From Aureimonas sp. OT7 (GTDB lineage: Bacteria; Pseudomonadota; Alphaproteobacteria; Rhizobiales; Rhizobiaceae), in the NCBI RefSeq assembly GCF_014844055.1, contig NZ_CP062167.1, positions 4,001,001-4,065,000 of the forward strand: a stretch of DNA of 64,000 nucleotides, written 5' to 3'. Within the stretch, counting starts at the first letter, position 1; each line of letters begins with the position of its first letter. A program made the translations under genes and the position numbers. Below, in pieces: positions 7,617 to 16,685 of this stretch. A model generated the notes under the pieces. That model worked only from the letters and a program-made list of their open reading frames with translations, was not told the origin of the DNA and searched no databases.

Positions 7617-8959
7617 TCCGCCGCAACCTGCTGCGCGCCGTGCGCACGCCATTCGGGCCGAGGCAGGCCCAGATGCTCGCGCAGAGTGCTGCCCTCGTAC
7701 TCTTCCCGGAAAAGCCCCTGCCGCTGCAGGATCGGTACGACCGCCTCCACGAAGGCGGACAGGGAGGCCGGAAGCGACGGCGGGATCAGGTTGAAGCCGT
7801 CGGCGGCGCCGCCATCAAACCATTCGACGATCGTCGCGGCGACCTGCTCCGGCGTCCCGGTGGCGATGCGGTGCCCGCGCCCCGCGCTTAAGCGCCGCAA
7901 GAGCTGGCGAAGCGTCAGATGTTCGTTGTCCGTCAGCCGGTGGACCAGATCGTGCCGGCTCTTCTGGTGGCTGCTTGTCGTCTCCCGGGCGGGGATGCGG
8001 ACCGCGTCATCCAGATCGTGGCCGGAGAAGTCGATGCCCGTCACGCGCTTCAACTGCGCCAGCCCGTAGGAGGGCAGGGTCAGGTCCTCGAAGGTCTCGC
8101 GCCGGGCCCATGCCTCCTCTTCCGTGCCGCCGATGAAGAAGGAAAGGCCAGGCAGGATGTGGACATGCGCGGGGTTGCGGCCGTGCCGCGCGATGCGCGA
8201 TTTCACGTCGGCATAGAAGCGCCGCGCTTCGTCGAAATCCGGCTGGGCTGTGAAGATCGCTTCGGCGTGCCGGGCGGCAAGCTCCTTGCCTGGCTCGGAC
8301 GAGCCGGCCTGGAAGATGACCGGCCGCCCCTGCGGCGAACGGGGGATTTCCAGCGGCCCGGCGACGCGGAAGTGCTCCCCCTCATGATGCAGGCGATGGA
8401 TTCGATCGGGATCGACGAACAGACCGGCCTGCTTGTCCCCGACGATCGCGCCGTCTTCCCAACTGTCCCAAAGGCCCGTCGTGACGCGCAGGAACTCGTC
8501 CGCACGGGCATAACGCTCGTCCGGATCGGGATGGCTGCCAAAGCTGAAATTGGCGGAGGCCTCGTCATTGGCGGTCGTCACGACGTTCCACGCGGCGCGC
8601 CCCTGGCTCACATGGTCCAGTGTGGCGAAGCGGCGCGCGAGGCCATAGGGGTCGTTGTAGGTGGTGGAGGCCGTCGCCACCAGCCCGATGCGGCTGGTCA
8701 CGCCCGACAGGGCGGCAATCAGCGTGAAGGGGTCCAGGCTGTCCCAGGGGCGGTCCTGCGGCCTGTCCTTCAGCACCGGGTGGTCTGCAAAGAAGATCGC
8801 GTCCAGTTTGCCCGCCTCGGCTATGCGGGCCAACCGGCGATAGTGCTCGATGTCGGTAACGGCGCGGACGTCCGTCTCCGGCAAGCGCCATGCGGCCTCG
8901 TGCTGGCCGACATTGCGCAGGAATGCGTTGAGATGAAGCTGGCGGCGTCGAGCGGACAT
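7613..8959 (-). CDS. FMN-dependent monooxygenase, NtaA/SnaA/DszA (LLM) family
   Basis: A 448-residue bacterial-luciferase-like TIM-barrel enzyme. Diagnostic segments are LHLNAFL at the N-terminus, the flavin-site stretch LVATASTTYNDPYGLARRFATLDHVSQGRAAWN (positions about 95-127), ERYARADEF and the substrate-lid region GRPVIFQAGSSEPG. Family members use reduced FMN and O2 to oxidise nitrilotriacetate, dibenzothiophene sulfone or other organosulfur compounds. GGAGGG lies 4 nt before the ATG at 8959; the in-frame TTG four codons upstream is not needed. It leads the operon with the ABC importer, suggesting that the imported compound is its substrate. No flavin reductase gene is adjacent. Confidence 0.9.
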   Translation of the reverse strand: MSARRRQLHLNAFLRNVGQHEAAWRLPETDVRAVTDIEHYRRLARIAEAGKLDAIFFADHPVLKDRPQDRPWDSLDPFTLIAALSGVTSRIGLVATASTTYNDPYGLARRFATLDHVSQGRAAWNVVTTANDEASANFSFGSHPDPDERYARADEFLRVTTGLWDSWEDGAIVGDKQAGLFVDPDRIHRLHHEGEHFRVAGPLEIPRSPQGRPVIFQAGSSEPGKELAARHAEAIFTAQPDFDEARRFYADVKSRIARHGRNPAHVHILPGLSFFIGGTEEEAWARRETFEDLTLPSYGLAQLKRVTGIDFSGHDLDDAVRIPARETTSSHQKSRHDLVHRLTDNEHLTLRQLLRRLSAGRGHRIATGTPEQVAATIVEWFDGGAADGFNLIPPSLPASLSAFVEAVVPILQRQGLFREEYEGSTLREHLGLPRPEWRAHGAQQVAAE

Positions 8960-8994
8960 CTGTCCCTCCAATTTCTGGATACGCCCTATAAGTC

Positions 8995-9015
8995 TATAAA
9001 TTTTGTATATTTATA
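8995..9015 (-). promoter_or_regulatory. AT-rich palindrome upstream of the monooxygenase-ABC operon
   Basis: TATAAAT (8995-9001) and ATTTATA (9009-9015) form a perfect 7-bp inverted repeat with a 7-nt spacer. It lies in a conspicuously AT-rich 35-bp patch (8985-9017) in otherwise GC-rich DNA and ends 36 bp before the monooxygenase ATG. This is where the promoter and an operator of a sulfur-source operon would be expected. The binding protein cannot be named from sequence. Confidence 0.5.
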
Positions 9016-9079
9016 AGCGACGCTTTTGCGCATTTGGGCTGCTCTGAGGAAATTCTGTTCCAGCGTGCCGGGCCTTGCG

Positions 9080-9742
9080 CTAATTGGCACGCCGCCACAG
9101 GCACAGATCCGCCAGGAAGCAGGTTGGGCATTCCGGCGCACGGGCGTGGCACACCGCCTTGCCGAACTGGATCAGCCAGAAATGCCCGTCCCGCAGTGCC
9201 CAGCGGGGCGCCCGCGCCGCAAGCTCGTCGGCCGTGCAGTCGGCAGTTGGGGCGCGGGTCAGGCCGAGCCGGTTGGCGACGCGAAAGACATGGGTATCGA
9301 CGGCGATCACAGGCCGGTCGTAGACGAAGGACAGCATGATGTCGGCGCATTTACGCCCGACGCCGGGCAGCGCCGTCAGCCCGTCGCGCGTTGTCGGCAC
9401 GGCCCCGCCATGCCTGTCCAGCAGGGCCGCTGCCATGCGCAGGATGTTGCGTGCCTTGGCATTGTAGAGGCCGCAGGGGCGGATCGCTCTAGCGATCACG
9501 GCCTCGTCCAGCGCCAGCGTCGCCTGCGGCGTATCGGCAAGGCGAAACAGGGCATCGGCAGCCAGCCGCGTGTTGGCGTCGCGGCTTTGCGCCGACAGCA
9601 TGCAGGCCACCAAAGCGCGAAACGGGTCCGCTTCGCCCTTCGGCCCCTTGGCGCCCTCGACCCGCCCCGGCATATGTGCCCGCAGCCGGCGGAAGCAGTC
9701 CTGTACTTCCGCCGAAGGCAGACGTTCAGAGTGCGCCTTCAT
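9080..9742 (-). CDS. nth: Endonuclease III (DNA glycosylase/AP lyase)
   Basis: A 220-residue base-excision repair enzyme that removes oxidised pyrimidines and nicks abasic sites. The helix-hairpin-helix LPGVGRKCADIM contains catalytic Lys131, and Asp149 lies in VDTHVFRV. The C-terminal [4Fe-4S] motif Cys198-x6-Cys205-x2-Cys208-x5-Cys214 is intact. The ATG at 9740-9742 lies 17 bp inside the upstream membrane-protein gene, so the two are co-transcribed. Confidence 0.93.
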   Translation of the reverse strand: MKAHSERLPSAEVQDCFRRLRAHMPGRVEGAKGPKGEADPFRALVACMLSAQSRDANTRLAADALFRLADTPQATLALDEAVIARAIRPCGLYNAKARNILRMAAALLDRHGGAVPTTRDGLTALPGVGRKCADIMLSFVYDRPVIAVDTHVFRVANRLGLTRAPTADCTADELAARAPRWALRDGHFWLIQFGKAVCHARAPECPTCFLADLCLWRRAN

Positions 9743-10220
9743 CGTCCTTCTCGGGCGGGTCGTTCACCTGTCGCTCGGCGCTGACGCTCAGCAGTTGATA
9801 AGCCCCGAGCCCGACGAACAGCAGCATGCCGACAAACAGAAGGATGGTCGGGTAGATCATGCGGGAGAAGTCTTCCTTGCCTGCCTGGAATACCGTGACG
9901 ACCGCCTCCAGCAGCACCGCGATGACGATGGTGGAGATGAATTTGGTCAGGCTGCGGCGCGCCTCGGCGGCCTGCCGCATCTCGCGGCCCCGGATCGCCT
10001 CCTCCTCGAGCAGGTATTTGCCGACATCGAAGACGGCGATGGCGATGACCGTGTAGCCGACGGCTTCAAGCAATGCCGGCCCGACATCCTGGTCGGGCAC
10101 GGTCCAGCTTTGCCAGACATCCGCCAGCGCATAGGCGATCAACCCGCCGGCGAGCAGCATGAGAACGATGCTTGCAACGCCGAATGCAGCGCGCGTCAGA
10201 AACTCGAACAAGGGATCCAC
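9726..10220 (-). CDS. Conserved membrane protein, four-helix, function unknown
   Basis: A 164-residue protein from a GTG start at 10218-10220, with four clear hydrophobic helices (about residues 13-36, 52-66, 91-110 and 122-142) and a charged loop EEEAIRGREMRQAAEARRSLTKF between helices two and three. The overall plan resembles small inner-membrane proteins of the PsiE type, but similarity is too weak to claim that family. Its end overlaps the nth start, indicating an operon. Nothing in the sequence ties it to DNA repair. Confidence 0.7.
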   Translation of the reverse strand: MDPLFEFLTRAAFGVASIVLMLLAGGLIAYALADVWQSWTVPDQDVGPALLEAVGYTVIAIAVFDVGKYLLEEEAIRGREMRQAAEARRSLTKFISTIVIAVLLEAVVTVFQAGKEDFSRMIYPTILLFVGMLLFVGLGAYQLLSVSAERQVNDPPEKDDEGAL

Positions 10221-10274
10221 CCGGAAATGCGTGGCAACGCGAGGTAAGTGCGCGCCGCGCGTCGCTTGGCAAGG

Positions 10275-11057
10275 TCAGACGATGCCCGGATAGGTGCCGC
10301 CATCGATCAGCAAGCTCTGACCGGTAATATAGCCGGCCTGCGCCGAGCACAGGAAGGCGCAGGCCGCGCCGAATTCTTCCGGCGTGCCGAAACGGCCTGC
10401 CGGAATGCCCTTACGGCGCTCTTCCGCCAATTGCGCCTTATCGACGCCGCGTGCCGCGCTCTCCCGCTCCATCGAGCCGTTCAGCCTGTCGGTATCGAAG
10501 GCGCCGGGCAGCAGGAAGTTGATGGTCACGTTGGCCCCCGCCACCTGCCGCGCCACGCCGCCCAGAAAGCCTGTCAGGCCGGCGCGTGCTCCGCTCGACA
10601 GGTCCAGCATGGGAAGCGGCATCTTCACCGAGGCGGAGGTAATGTTGACGATGCGCCCGAACCGCCGTTCCACCATGCCGTTGATGACGCGCTGCACGAG
10701 GTCGACCGGCGCGATCATGTTGGCCTGCAGTCCGGCCAGCATCGCCGCCTCGTCCACCTGCCGGAAATCGCGCAGGGGTGGGCCGCCATTATTGTTGACG
10801 AGAATGTCGACCGCACCGCCGGCAGCCGCAACCAGCTCGGCCCGCAGGCCGGCATCGTCCAGATTGCCGCCGATGGCCACGATGTCGGCTCCCGTCTCGT
10901 CGGCGATGGCGCGCGCCACGGGCCCGATCGATTCGGGCGTGCGGCCGTTCATCACCACGCGCGCACCCTCGTGCGCCAGCGCCGTTGCGCAGGCCCGGCC
11001 AAGGCCCCGGCTCGATGCGCAGACGATGGCCGTACGGCCGGCAATTCCAAGATCCAT
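10275..11057 (-). CDS. Short-chain dehydrogenase-like protein lacking catalytic Tyr and Lys
   Basis: A 260-residue Rossmann protein with the cofactor glycine motif ASSRGLG (residues 14-20) and the structural NNNG motif (residues 88-91). Ser141 aligns with the catalytic serine, but the Y-x-x-x-K pair is replaced by Ser154 and Arg158 (in LSSGARAGL). A subgroup of FabG-like SDRs carries such changes and may be inactive or use another mechanism. The start at 11055-11057 has AAGGGGA 7 nt upstream; earlier in-frame starts lack one. It is divergent from the cupin-SDR pair, 103 bp away, suggesting a shared pathway, identity unknown. Confidence 0.85.
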   Translation of the reverse strand: MDLGIAGRTAIVCASSRGLGRACATALAHEGARVVMNGRTPESIGPVARAIADETGADIVAIGGNLDDAGLRAELVAAAGGAVDILVNNNGGPPLRDFRQVDEAAMLAGLQANMIAPVDLVQRVINGMVERRFGRIVNITSASVKMPLPMLDLSSGARAGLTGFLGGVARQVAGANVTINFLLPGAFDTDRLNGSMERESAARGVDKAQLAEERRKGIPAGRFGTPEEFGAACAFLCSAQAGYITGQSLLIDGGTYPGIV

Positions 11058-11160
11058 GAGACGGTCCCCTTCCCTCGTTGCAACCATTGATCGTAAGTTC
11101 GACTTGGGAATCAAGCCGGCTCCAGCCGGCACCATCCGCGCCGAGGGAGGGAAAGCGAGG

Positions 11161-11670
11161 ATGAGCAGCAGCTTCTATCGCGATATGAAGGGCACGACGC
11201 ACCGGCTTGCCCCGCACGAGATCGTCGTGCCGGCGGTGCCGGACGACGAGCGCGTCTGGGTGCCGCAGGCGCCGGACGTCTGGTTTCGTCCATTGATGCT
11301 GAACACGCTGGCCGGGCAATGGTGCAACCTGTTGCGCGTGCGCAAGTCGGGCATCCTGTCGCGGCATCTTCACCCCAACCCCGTGCATGGCTTCGTGCTG
11401 AAGGGCAGATGGCACTACCTGGAGCATGACTGGGTAGCCACGGAGGGCTCCTACGTCATGGAGCCGCCGGGCGAGATCCACACGCTGACGGTGCCGGAAG
11501 ACGTGCCGGAAATGATCACATTCTTCAACATCACCGGCTGCATGGTCTATCTGGACCAGGACGACCGGCATGTCGGCTTCGAGGACGTCTTCACCAAGAT
11601 CGACATGTGTCGCGCCCATTACGAAAAGGTCGGCCTGGGGAGCGACTATGTCGACCAGTTCGTCCGCTGA
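11161..11670 (+). CDS. Cupin-domain protein, 2,4'-dihydroxyacetophenone dioxygenase-like
   Basis: A 169-residue single-domain cupin. The metal-binding first motif is visible as SRHLHPNPVHGFVLKGRWHY (His ligands) and the second as MEPPGEIHTL. Relatives include 2,4'-dihydroxyacetophenone dioxygenase, an Fe(II) enzyme cleaving an aryl ketone C-C bond, but many homologues are uncharacterised. The ATG at 11161 follows the purine-rich GGGAGGGAAAGCGAGG. The last 23 bp overlap the next SDR gene, so they form an operon. Confidence 0.8.
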   Translation: MSSSFYRDMKGTTHRLAPHEIVVPAVPDDERVWVPQAPDVWFRPLMLNTLAGQWCNLLRVRKSGILSRHLHPNPVHGFVLKGRWHYLEHDWVATEGSYVMEPPGEIHTLTVPEDVPEMITFFNITGCMVYLDQDDRHVGFEDVFTKIDMCRAHYEKVGLGSDYVDQFVR

Positions 11671-12424
11671 GGCCCTGCGCGCGGCGCATGGCTGGGCCTC
11701 CGGCTGGGCCGGCGGGCGGCATGTGCTCGTATCCGGCGGCACGTCCGGCATCGGCGCCGCGATTGCCCGGGCCTTCCTGTCGGCCGGCGCGCACGTCACC
11801 TGCACCGGCGCGGGCGCGGCCGACATTGCCCGCGCCACCGCCGATCCGGCATTGCAAGGAGCCGACCTGAAGGCGCTCGACGTGCGCGACAAGGATGCCG
11901 TCGCCGCCTTCTTCGTCGGGCTCGATGCCCTGGACATCCTGGTCAATTGCGCGGGCGTCATCCGGCGTGGCGCGGAGCTGGACCCCGAAATCTTCGCCGA
12001 GGTGGTGGACATCAACCTCAATGGCAGCATGCGGATGGCGGCCGGTGCGCGGCCGCTTCTGGCCCGGCAGGGCGGGTCCATCGTCAATACCGCATCGATG
12101 CTGTCCTTCTTCGGCGGCGGGCTGGTGCCGGGCTATTCGGCCAGCAAGGGCGGCATCGCCCAGTTGACGCGCTCGCTCGCCATCGCCTACGCGCCGGATG
12201 CGATCCGTGTGAACGCGATTGCCCCGGGCTGGATCCGCACGCCCCTGACCGAGGGGCTGACCGCCGACAAGGCGCGCAGCGCCGCAATCGAGCAGCGCAC
12301 CCCGCTTGGGCGCTGGGGCGAGCCGGAAGATCTCGTCGGCGGCGTCTTCTACCTCGCCTCGCCCCTCGCCGCCTATGTCACGGGCACGATCCTGCCCATC
12401 GACGGCGGCTATCTCTGCGTCTGA
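11648..12424 (+). CDS. Short-chain dehydrogenase/reductase, catalytically complete
   Basis: A 258-residue classical SDR with GGTSGIG (residues 30-36), NCAG (100-103), Ser150 and the Tyr163-x-x-x-Lys167 pair in YSASKGG. The C-terminal GTILPIDGGYLCV is the usual terminal strand. The start (ATG 11648) lies in the cupin gene behind GGGGAG. It would oxidise or reduce an alcohol/ketone of a ring or sugar-like substrate that the cupin may process. It contrasts with the divergent SDR, which lacks these residues. Confidence 0.9.
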   Translation: MSTSSSAEALRAAHGWASGWAGGRHVLVSGGTSGIGAAIARAFLSAGAHVTCTGAGAADIARATADPALQGADLKALDVRDKDAVAAFFVGLDALDILVNCAGVIRRGAELDPEIFAEVVDINLNGSMRMAAGARPLLARQGGSIVNTASMLSFFGGGLVPGYSASKGGIAQLTRSLAIAYAPDAIRVNAIAPGWIRTPLTEGLTADKARSAAIEQRTPLGRWGEPEDLVGGVFYLASPLAAYVTGTILPIDGGYLCV

Positions 12425-12433
12425 GCGGCAGGC

Positions 12434-14164
12434 TTACCGCCGGCGCAGAAGATTGGCGGCGGCCAGTTCCAGCACCTCGTCGCCGCGCCCGCTCAGCACG
12501 GCCTTCAGCGCATAAAGGCTGAACCCCTTTGCCTGCTCCGCCTTGATCTTCGGCGGGATCACCAGCTCCTGCGGCTCGATGGGCACGTCCACCAGCACCG
12601 GCCCGGGGTGGGCGAGGGCTTCCGCAAGGATGCTCTCCAGCGAGGCCGAATCGCGCACGCGAAGCCCGCGTATGCCCACCGCCTCGGCCAGCGCCGCGAA
12701 GTCGGCCCCGTGCAGCGACGTGTTGGCATCGAGATATCCCGCCGCCTTCATCTCCATTGCCACGAAGCCGAGCTGACCGTTGTTGAACAGGATGATCTTT
12801 ACCGGCAGGTCGTGCTGCGACAGTGTCAACACGTCGCCCATCAGCATGGTGAAGCCACCGTCACCCGACAGGGAGATCACCTGCCGGTCGGGAAAGGCCG
12901 CCTGCGCGCCGATGGCCTGCGGCATGGCGTTAGCCATGGAGCCATGGTTGAACGAGCCGATCAGCCGCCTTTTGCCGTTCATGCGCAGATAGCGCGCCGC
13001 CCAGACGACGGGCGTTCCCACATCGGCGGTGAAGATGGCGTCGTCGGCGGCCAGCCGGTCCAGCACCTTGGTGACGTATTGTGGATGCAGCGGCTTGCCC
13101 GCCGGTGCCGCCGTCGCCAGATCGTCGAGCCCTTCGCGGGCCTTCCGGTAATGGGCTTTGGCCGAGTCGAGAAAAGCCGCATCGCGATGCGGCTCGATCA
13201 TGCCGCGCAGGCGCCGAGCCGTCTCGCCCACATCGCCCAGCACCGCGACGTCGAGCGGTACGCGGCGGCCGAGAGCCTGCGGGTCGATATCGACCTGGCC
13301 GATCCGGGCGTCCGTCGGATAGAAGTTGCGGTAGGGGAAATCCGTCCCGAGCATCAGCAGCGCGTCGCATTCCATCATGGCGTGATAGCCGGAGGAAAAG
13401 CCGATCAGCCCCGTCATGCCGACATCGTACGGATTATCCCATTCGATATGCTCCTTGCCGCGAAAGGCATGGACGATGGGCGCCTGCAGTGCCTCGGCCA
13501 GGGCGACGACGTCCGAATGCGCGCCGGCGCAGCCGCTGCCGCACAGAAGGGTCACGGCAGGAGCTGCGTTGAGCATCAGCGCCAGCCGGCGCAAGGTCGC
13601 CTCGTCGGGCGTTGCCACCGGAGGCTCCATCGCGGCGAAGGGCGGCGTGCGGCCGCCGGCTGCGGGTTTAAGGGAGACATCGCCCGGCAGCACGATCACC
13701 GCGACGCCGCGCTGGCCGATGGCCGCGCGCATGGCCCGGTGCAGGACTTCCGGCATCTGGCGCGGGTCGGTGACCAGTTCGACATAGTGGCTGCACTCGC
13801 GGAAGAGGTCGGTCGGATGCGTTTCCTGGAAGTAGTTCAGCCCGATCTCCGAGGACGGGATATGCGAGGCGATGGCCAGCACCGGCACCCGGTTGCGGTG
13901 GCAATCGTAGAGGCCGTTGATCAGATGGAGATTGCCAGGCCCGCAGCTGCCGGCGCACACGGCCAGCTTGCCCGTGGCGTGGGCCTCCGCGCCGGCGGCG
14001 AACGCGCCCGCCTCTTCATTGCGGACATGCATCCATGCAATGGATCCGATTCGCTGCAGGCTGTCGTTGATGGCGTTCAGGCTGTCGCCCGTAACGCCCC
14101 AGATGCGCGACACCCCTGCCGATACCAGCGTTTCGACCACGAGGTCCGCTATAGACTTGGCCAT
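12434..14164 (-). CDS. poxB: Thiamine-diphosphate-dependent pyruvate oxidase/dehydrogenase, PoxB-like
   Basis: The product is 576 residues, close to the 572 of E. coli PoxB, which decarboxylates pyruvate to acetate at the membrane and passes electrons to ubiquinone. The order is a Pyr domain with the catalytic Glu region ([19 protein letters not shown]), a central FAD/regulatory domain, and the PP domain with the diphosphate motif [11 protein letters not shown]...LFNN. GGAGGG lies 7 nt before the ATG at 14162-14164. The C-terminal membrane-binding helix of E. coli PoxB cannot be confirmed, so a related ThDP enzyme remains possible. It converges with the SDR gene, 9 bp apart. Confidence 0.85.
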   Translation of the reverse strand: MAKSIADLVVETLVSAGVSRIWGVTGDSLNAINDSLQRIGSIAWMHVRNEEAGAFAAGAEAHATGKLAVCAGSCGPGNLHLINGLYDCHRNRVPVLAIASHIPSSEIGLNYFQETHPTDLFRECSHYVELVTDPRQMPEVLHRAMRAAIGQRGVAVIVLPGDVSLKPAAGGRTPPFAAMEPPVATPDEATLRRLALMLNAAPAVTLLCGSGCAGAHSDVVALAEALQAPIVHAFRGKEHIEWDNPYDVGMTGLIGFSSGYHAMMECDALLMLGTDFPYRNFYPTDARIGQVDIDPQALGRRVPLDVAVLGDVGETARRLRGMIEPHRDAAFLDSAKAHYRKAREGLDDLATAAPAGKPLHPQYVTKVLDRLAADDAIFTADVGTPVVWAARYLRMNGKRRLIGSFNHGSMANAMPQAIGAQAAFPDRQVISLSGDGGFTMLMGDVLTLSQHDLPVKIILFNNGQLGFVAMEMKAAGYLDANTSLHGADFAALAEAVGIRGLRVRDSASLESILAEALAHPGPVLVDVPIEPQELVIPPKIKAEQAKGFSLYALKAVLSGRGDEVLELAAANLLRRR

Positions 14165-14275
14165 GATGCACCCTCCTTCATGGGAATGAGGGAGGAACTG
14201 GCGCGCCATGGAAAGATGAAAAGCCTCGCGGCGTGTCGGTTTCACCCGTCAGGCATGCAGAAGTGGAATAACAGA

Positions 14276-14350
<75 letters not shown>

Positions 14351-14516
14351 CGCTGTCGACGGCGGCTCTATTACACAGCCCGGCGTCTTGCGCAAGGCGC
14401 TGTCGCCAAGAATGCGTCGGGCATGCAAAAGGGGCTGGACAGCCCGATATGCGTCACCTATAAGCCGCCCATCCTGAAGAGGGGTCGTCGCACAAGACAC
14501 CTCGCAATCGGGGCAT

Positions 14517-14592
14517 GCCTAGGTAGCTCAGTTGGTAGAGCATGCGACTGAAAATCGCAGTGTCGGCGGTTCGATCCCGTCCCTAGGCACCA
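14517..14592 (+). tRNA. tRNA-Phe (anticodon GAA)
   Basis: Cloverleaf with acceptor GCCTAGG/CCTAGGC, D-stem GCTC/GAGC, anticodon stem TGCGA/TCGCA around CTGAAAA (anticodon GAA), T-loop TTCGATC, discriminator A and an encoded CCA (14590-14592). Length is 76 nt. It is divergent from tRNA-Thr, 166 bp away; nothing else recognisable lies between them. Confidence 0.97.
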
Positions 14593-14686
14593 CCACCCAC
14601 CGCAGTTCAAGTATCGCTTGCCTGACCGCTATCCACGATTGCGGACGGTGGTTTCAAACGCCGTTTTGAAGGGGCGGCCGGACGGG

Positions 14687-15424
14687 TCACCGCAGCGAGA
14701 TCGTGCCGACACCCGGCAGTTTCACCCCCAATCGCCTGAAATCGAGCCCGGCCACTAGGCCGAGAATATTGACCTCGAACCCGCTGGCCAGGCCGACGGT
14801 AATGCCGGCATAGCCGCCGAGAGAGGCGCGAAAGTCGCGTCCGTCCGGCGTCGGGCCGAAGCGGCCCCATCCCGGCGCATAATCGCGGCCGACCGCATGC
14901 GGCGGAAGCCGCCCGCCGAAGTCCGGGACGGCATCCAGGACGTAGGCCACGAAACTGTTCGAGTTCGGCCCCGGCCATATGTGATAGCCGCCGGCCTGCG
15001 CGTAGGGATAGGCGGCGATCGCCGCATCGAACTGCGGCAGCAAGGCCGCCGCGGCCTGTCCTTCGACCGCGTGAACGATGAAGGGTTCGTTCGAGTACCA
15101 GTAGCCGTCGGCGTCGCGGTGGTTGCGCCGCACCGGCTGGCCCCAGCCAACCTTGTCATACCGCTCGTAGCGCGCCTCGCCCGGCCGCTTCAGCACGATC
15201 CAGCTATGCAGCGAAATCGCCCCCTTCATGCCGCCGGTCCGCGCCGCCAGGATATAGACGGCCGCCTTCTCCCTGTCCGCCGGCGGCAGTGTGCCGGCCG
15301 ACGTCCAGACGGCGCGGTTCCATTGCGAGGGCCGCTCCGTCAAGGCCCACCAGACCGAACTGGCCAGCACCGGTATCAGGAAGAAGATCGCGAATGCCGC
15401 GATAAGGCTGCGCGTCAGCGTCAT
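14687..15424 (-). CDS. DUF3750-family membrane-anchored protein
   Basis: A 245-residue protein with one N-terminal hydrophobic helix (residues about 5-27), so it is likely inner-membrane anchored with the rest in the periplasm. Segments such as KGAISLHSWIVLKRPG, YERYDKVGWGQPVRRN, GYHIWPGPNSNSFVAYVLDAVPD and the C-terminal GLEVN-like stretch are conserved in DUF3750 proteins of Proteobacteria. No catalytic function is established. It stands alone, with tRNA-Phe downstream. Confidence 0.8.
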   Translation of the reverse strand: MTLTRSLIAAFAIFFLIPVLASSVWWALTERPSQWNRAVWTSAGTLPPADREKAAVYILAARTGGMKGAISLHSWIVLKRPGEARYERYDKVGWGQPVRRNHRDADGYWYSNEPFIVHAVEGQAAAALLPQFDAAIAAYPYAQAGGYHIWPGPNSNSFVAYVLDAVPDFGGRLPPHAVGRDYAPGWGRFGPTPDGRDFRASLGGYAGITVGLASGFEVNILGLVAGLDFRRLGVKLPGVGTISLR

Positions 15425-15578
15425 GCGGCACTGGCCCTTTCGATATGACGTTGCATAGCCACGACCGGATTGCTTTCATGGTTCTGTTTGCAACTTCGGA
15501 TATGCATTTTAATCAAAGATAGTTCTTTCGACGGAGGCGAGCATCCTGGGCGAACCGGCATCTTATGCGGATAGCGAG

Positions 15579-16670
15579 GTGGCGAGGCTCGCCGCGCTCG
15601 AATCCTATGCGATTCTGGATACGCCCCCCGAGCCTGACTTCGACGAAATCGCCGCCATCGCTGCGGAGTTGTGCGAAGCCCCCGCCGCCCTCGTCAATCT
15701 GGTCGCGGCCGAACGCCAGTTCACCAAGGCGGCAGTCGGCCTGGCCGGCGCGACGGCTGCTTCGGTCCTGCCCTTCTGCCGCCATACGGTACGCCATGAC
15801 GGCTTCCTTCAGATTTCCGACACGGCGGCCGATCCGCGTTTCCGCAACCATCCGGCCGTGACGGAGATGCTCGCGATCCGCTTCTATGCCGGCGCCGTGA
15901 TGCGTACCCCGGCCGGCTATCCGATCGGCACGATCTGCGTGCTCGACACCGTGCCCCGCAGCTTGAGCGACCATCAGGTCCGCAGCCTGCAGCTTCTGGC
16001 GCGCCAGGCCATGGCCCAGATCGAGATGCGCAAGCTCATTGCCGAGCGTGACGCCAGCATCGACGACCTGCGCGAGGCCAACCAACGCCGCCTCGTGCTG
16101 GCGCACGAACTGTCGCACCGCATGAAGAACACCCTGGCGGTGGTGCAATCCATCGTCGGTCAGACATTTCGTATTTCGTCCAACCTGGAAGAGGCCCGCG
16201 AGGCCATTTCCGCGCGGCTGGCCGCCCTTGCGCGCGCCCAGGACCTTCTGATCGGATCCGTGTCGGCCAGCACGCCCATCGCCGACACCATCGCGTCCGC
16301 GCTTGTGCCGCATCGGGAAAGCAACGACAGGATCAGCGTGTCCGGCCCTGTCGCCTATCTGAACCAGCAGCAGACGCTGGGCCTGACGCTGGCAATCCAC
16401 GAACTGGCGACGAATGCGTGGAAATACGGTTCCCTGGCAAGCCCGGCCGGGCGTGTCGATATCGTGTGGGCACTCGGCCATGAAAGGGAGTTCACCTTTC
16501 ATTGGCTGGAGTCGGGCGGGCCGCCGGCCTCGGCACCGGTGCGGCGCGGCTTCGGATCCCGGCTTCTGGAACGGGTCGTCGCCGGCTATTTTTCCGGAAC
16601 GGCGCAATTGACCTTCGCGCCGGCCGGCGCGGAGTTCCAGATGCGCGGTACGCTGGATGAAATCGACTGA
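15579..16670 (+). CDS. GAF-domain sensor histidine kinase, HWE family
   Basis: From the GTG at 15579 the product is 363 residues. A GAF domain (about 20-145) is followed by the HWE kinase core: phospho-acceptor His180 in ELSHRMKN, the N-box Asn279 in HELATNAWKYGSL and the diagnostic W-x-E at residues 309-311. It senses an unknown signal and phosphorylates a response regulator. The best ribosome binding site (GGAGG, 15533-15537) precedes an in-frame CTG at 15546, which would add 11 residues, so a non-standard upstream start is possible. The convergent lone receiver gene, 15 bp past its stop, is the obvious candidate partner. Confidence 0.87.
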   Translation: MARLAALESYAILDTPPEPDFDEIAAIAAELCEAPAALVNLVAAERQFTKAAVGLAGATAASVLPFCRHTVRHDGFLQISDTAADPRFRNHPAVTEMLAIRFYAGAVMRTPAGYPIGTICVLDTVPRSLSDHQVRSLQLLARQAMAQIEMRKLIAERDASIDDLREANQRRLVLAHELSHRMKNTLAVVQSIVGQTFRISSNLEEAREAISARLAALARAQDLLIGSVSASTPIADTIASALVPHRESNDRISVSGPVAYLNQQQTLGLTLAIHELATNAWKYGSLASPAGRVDIVWALGHEREFTFHWLESGGPPASAPVRRGFGSRLLERVVAGYFSGTAQLTFAPAGAEFQMRGTLDEID

Positions 16671-16685
16671 CCGAATGGTCCTCGT

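Noticed and set aside
6049..7647. Very long minus-strand reading frame of 532 codons
   Set aside because: Its first half is a shadow of the permease gene in another frame; only the part from 6801 onward is the ATPase.
14593..14686. TTCAAA/TTTGAA repeat after tRNA-Phe as a terminator
   Set aside because: The stem is short and AT-rich, with no downstream T-run; support is too weak to list.
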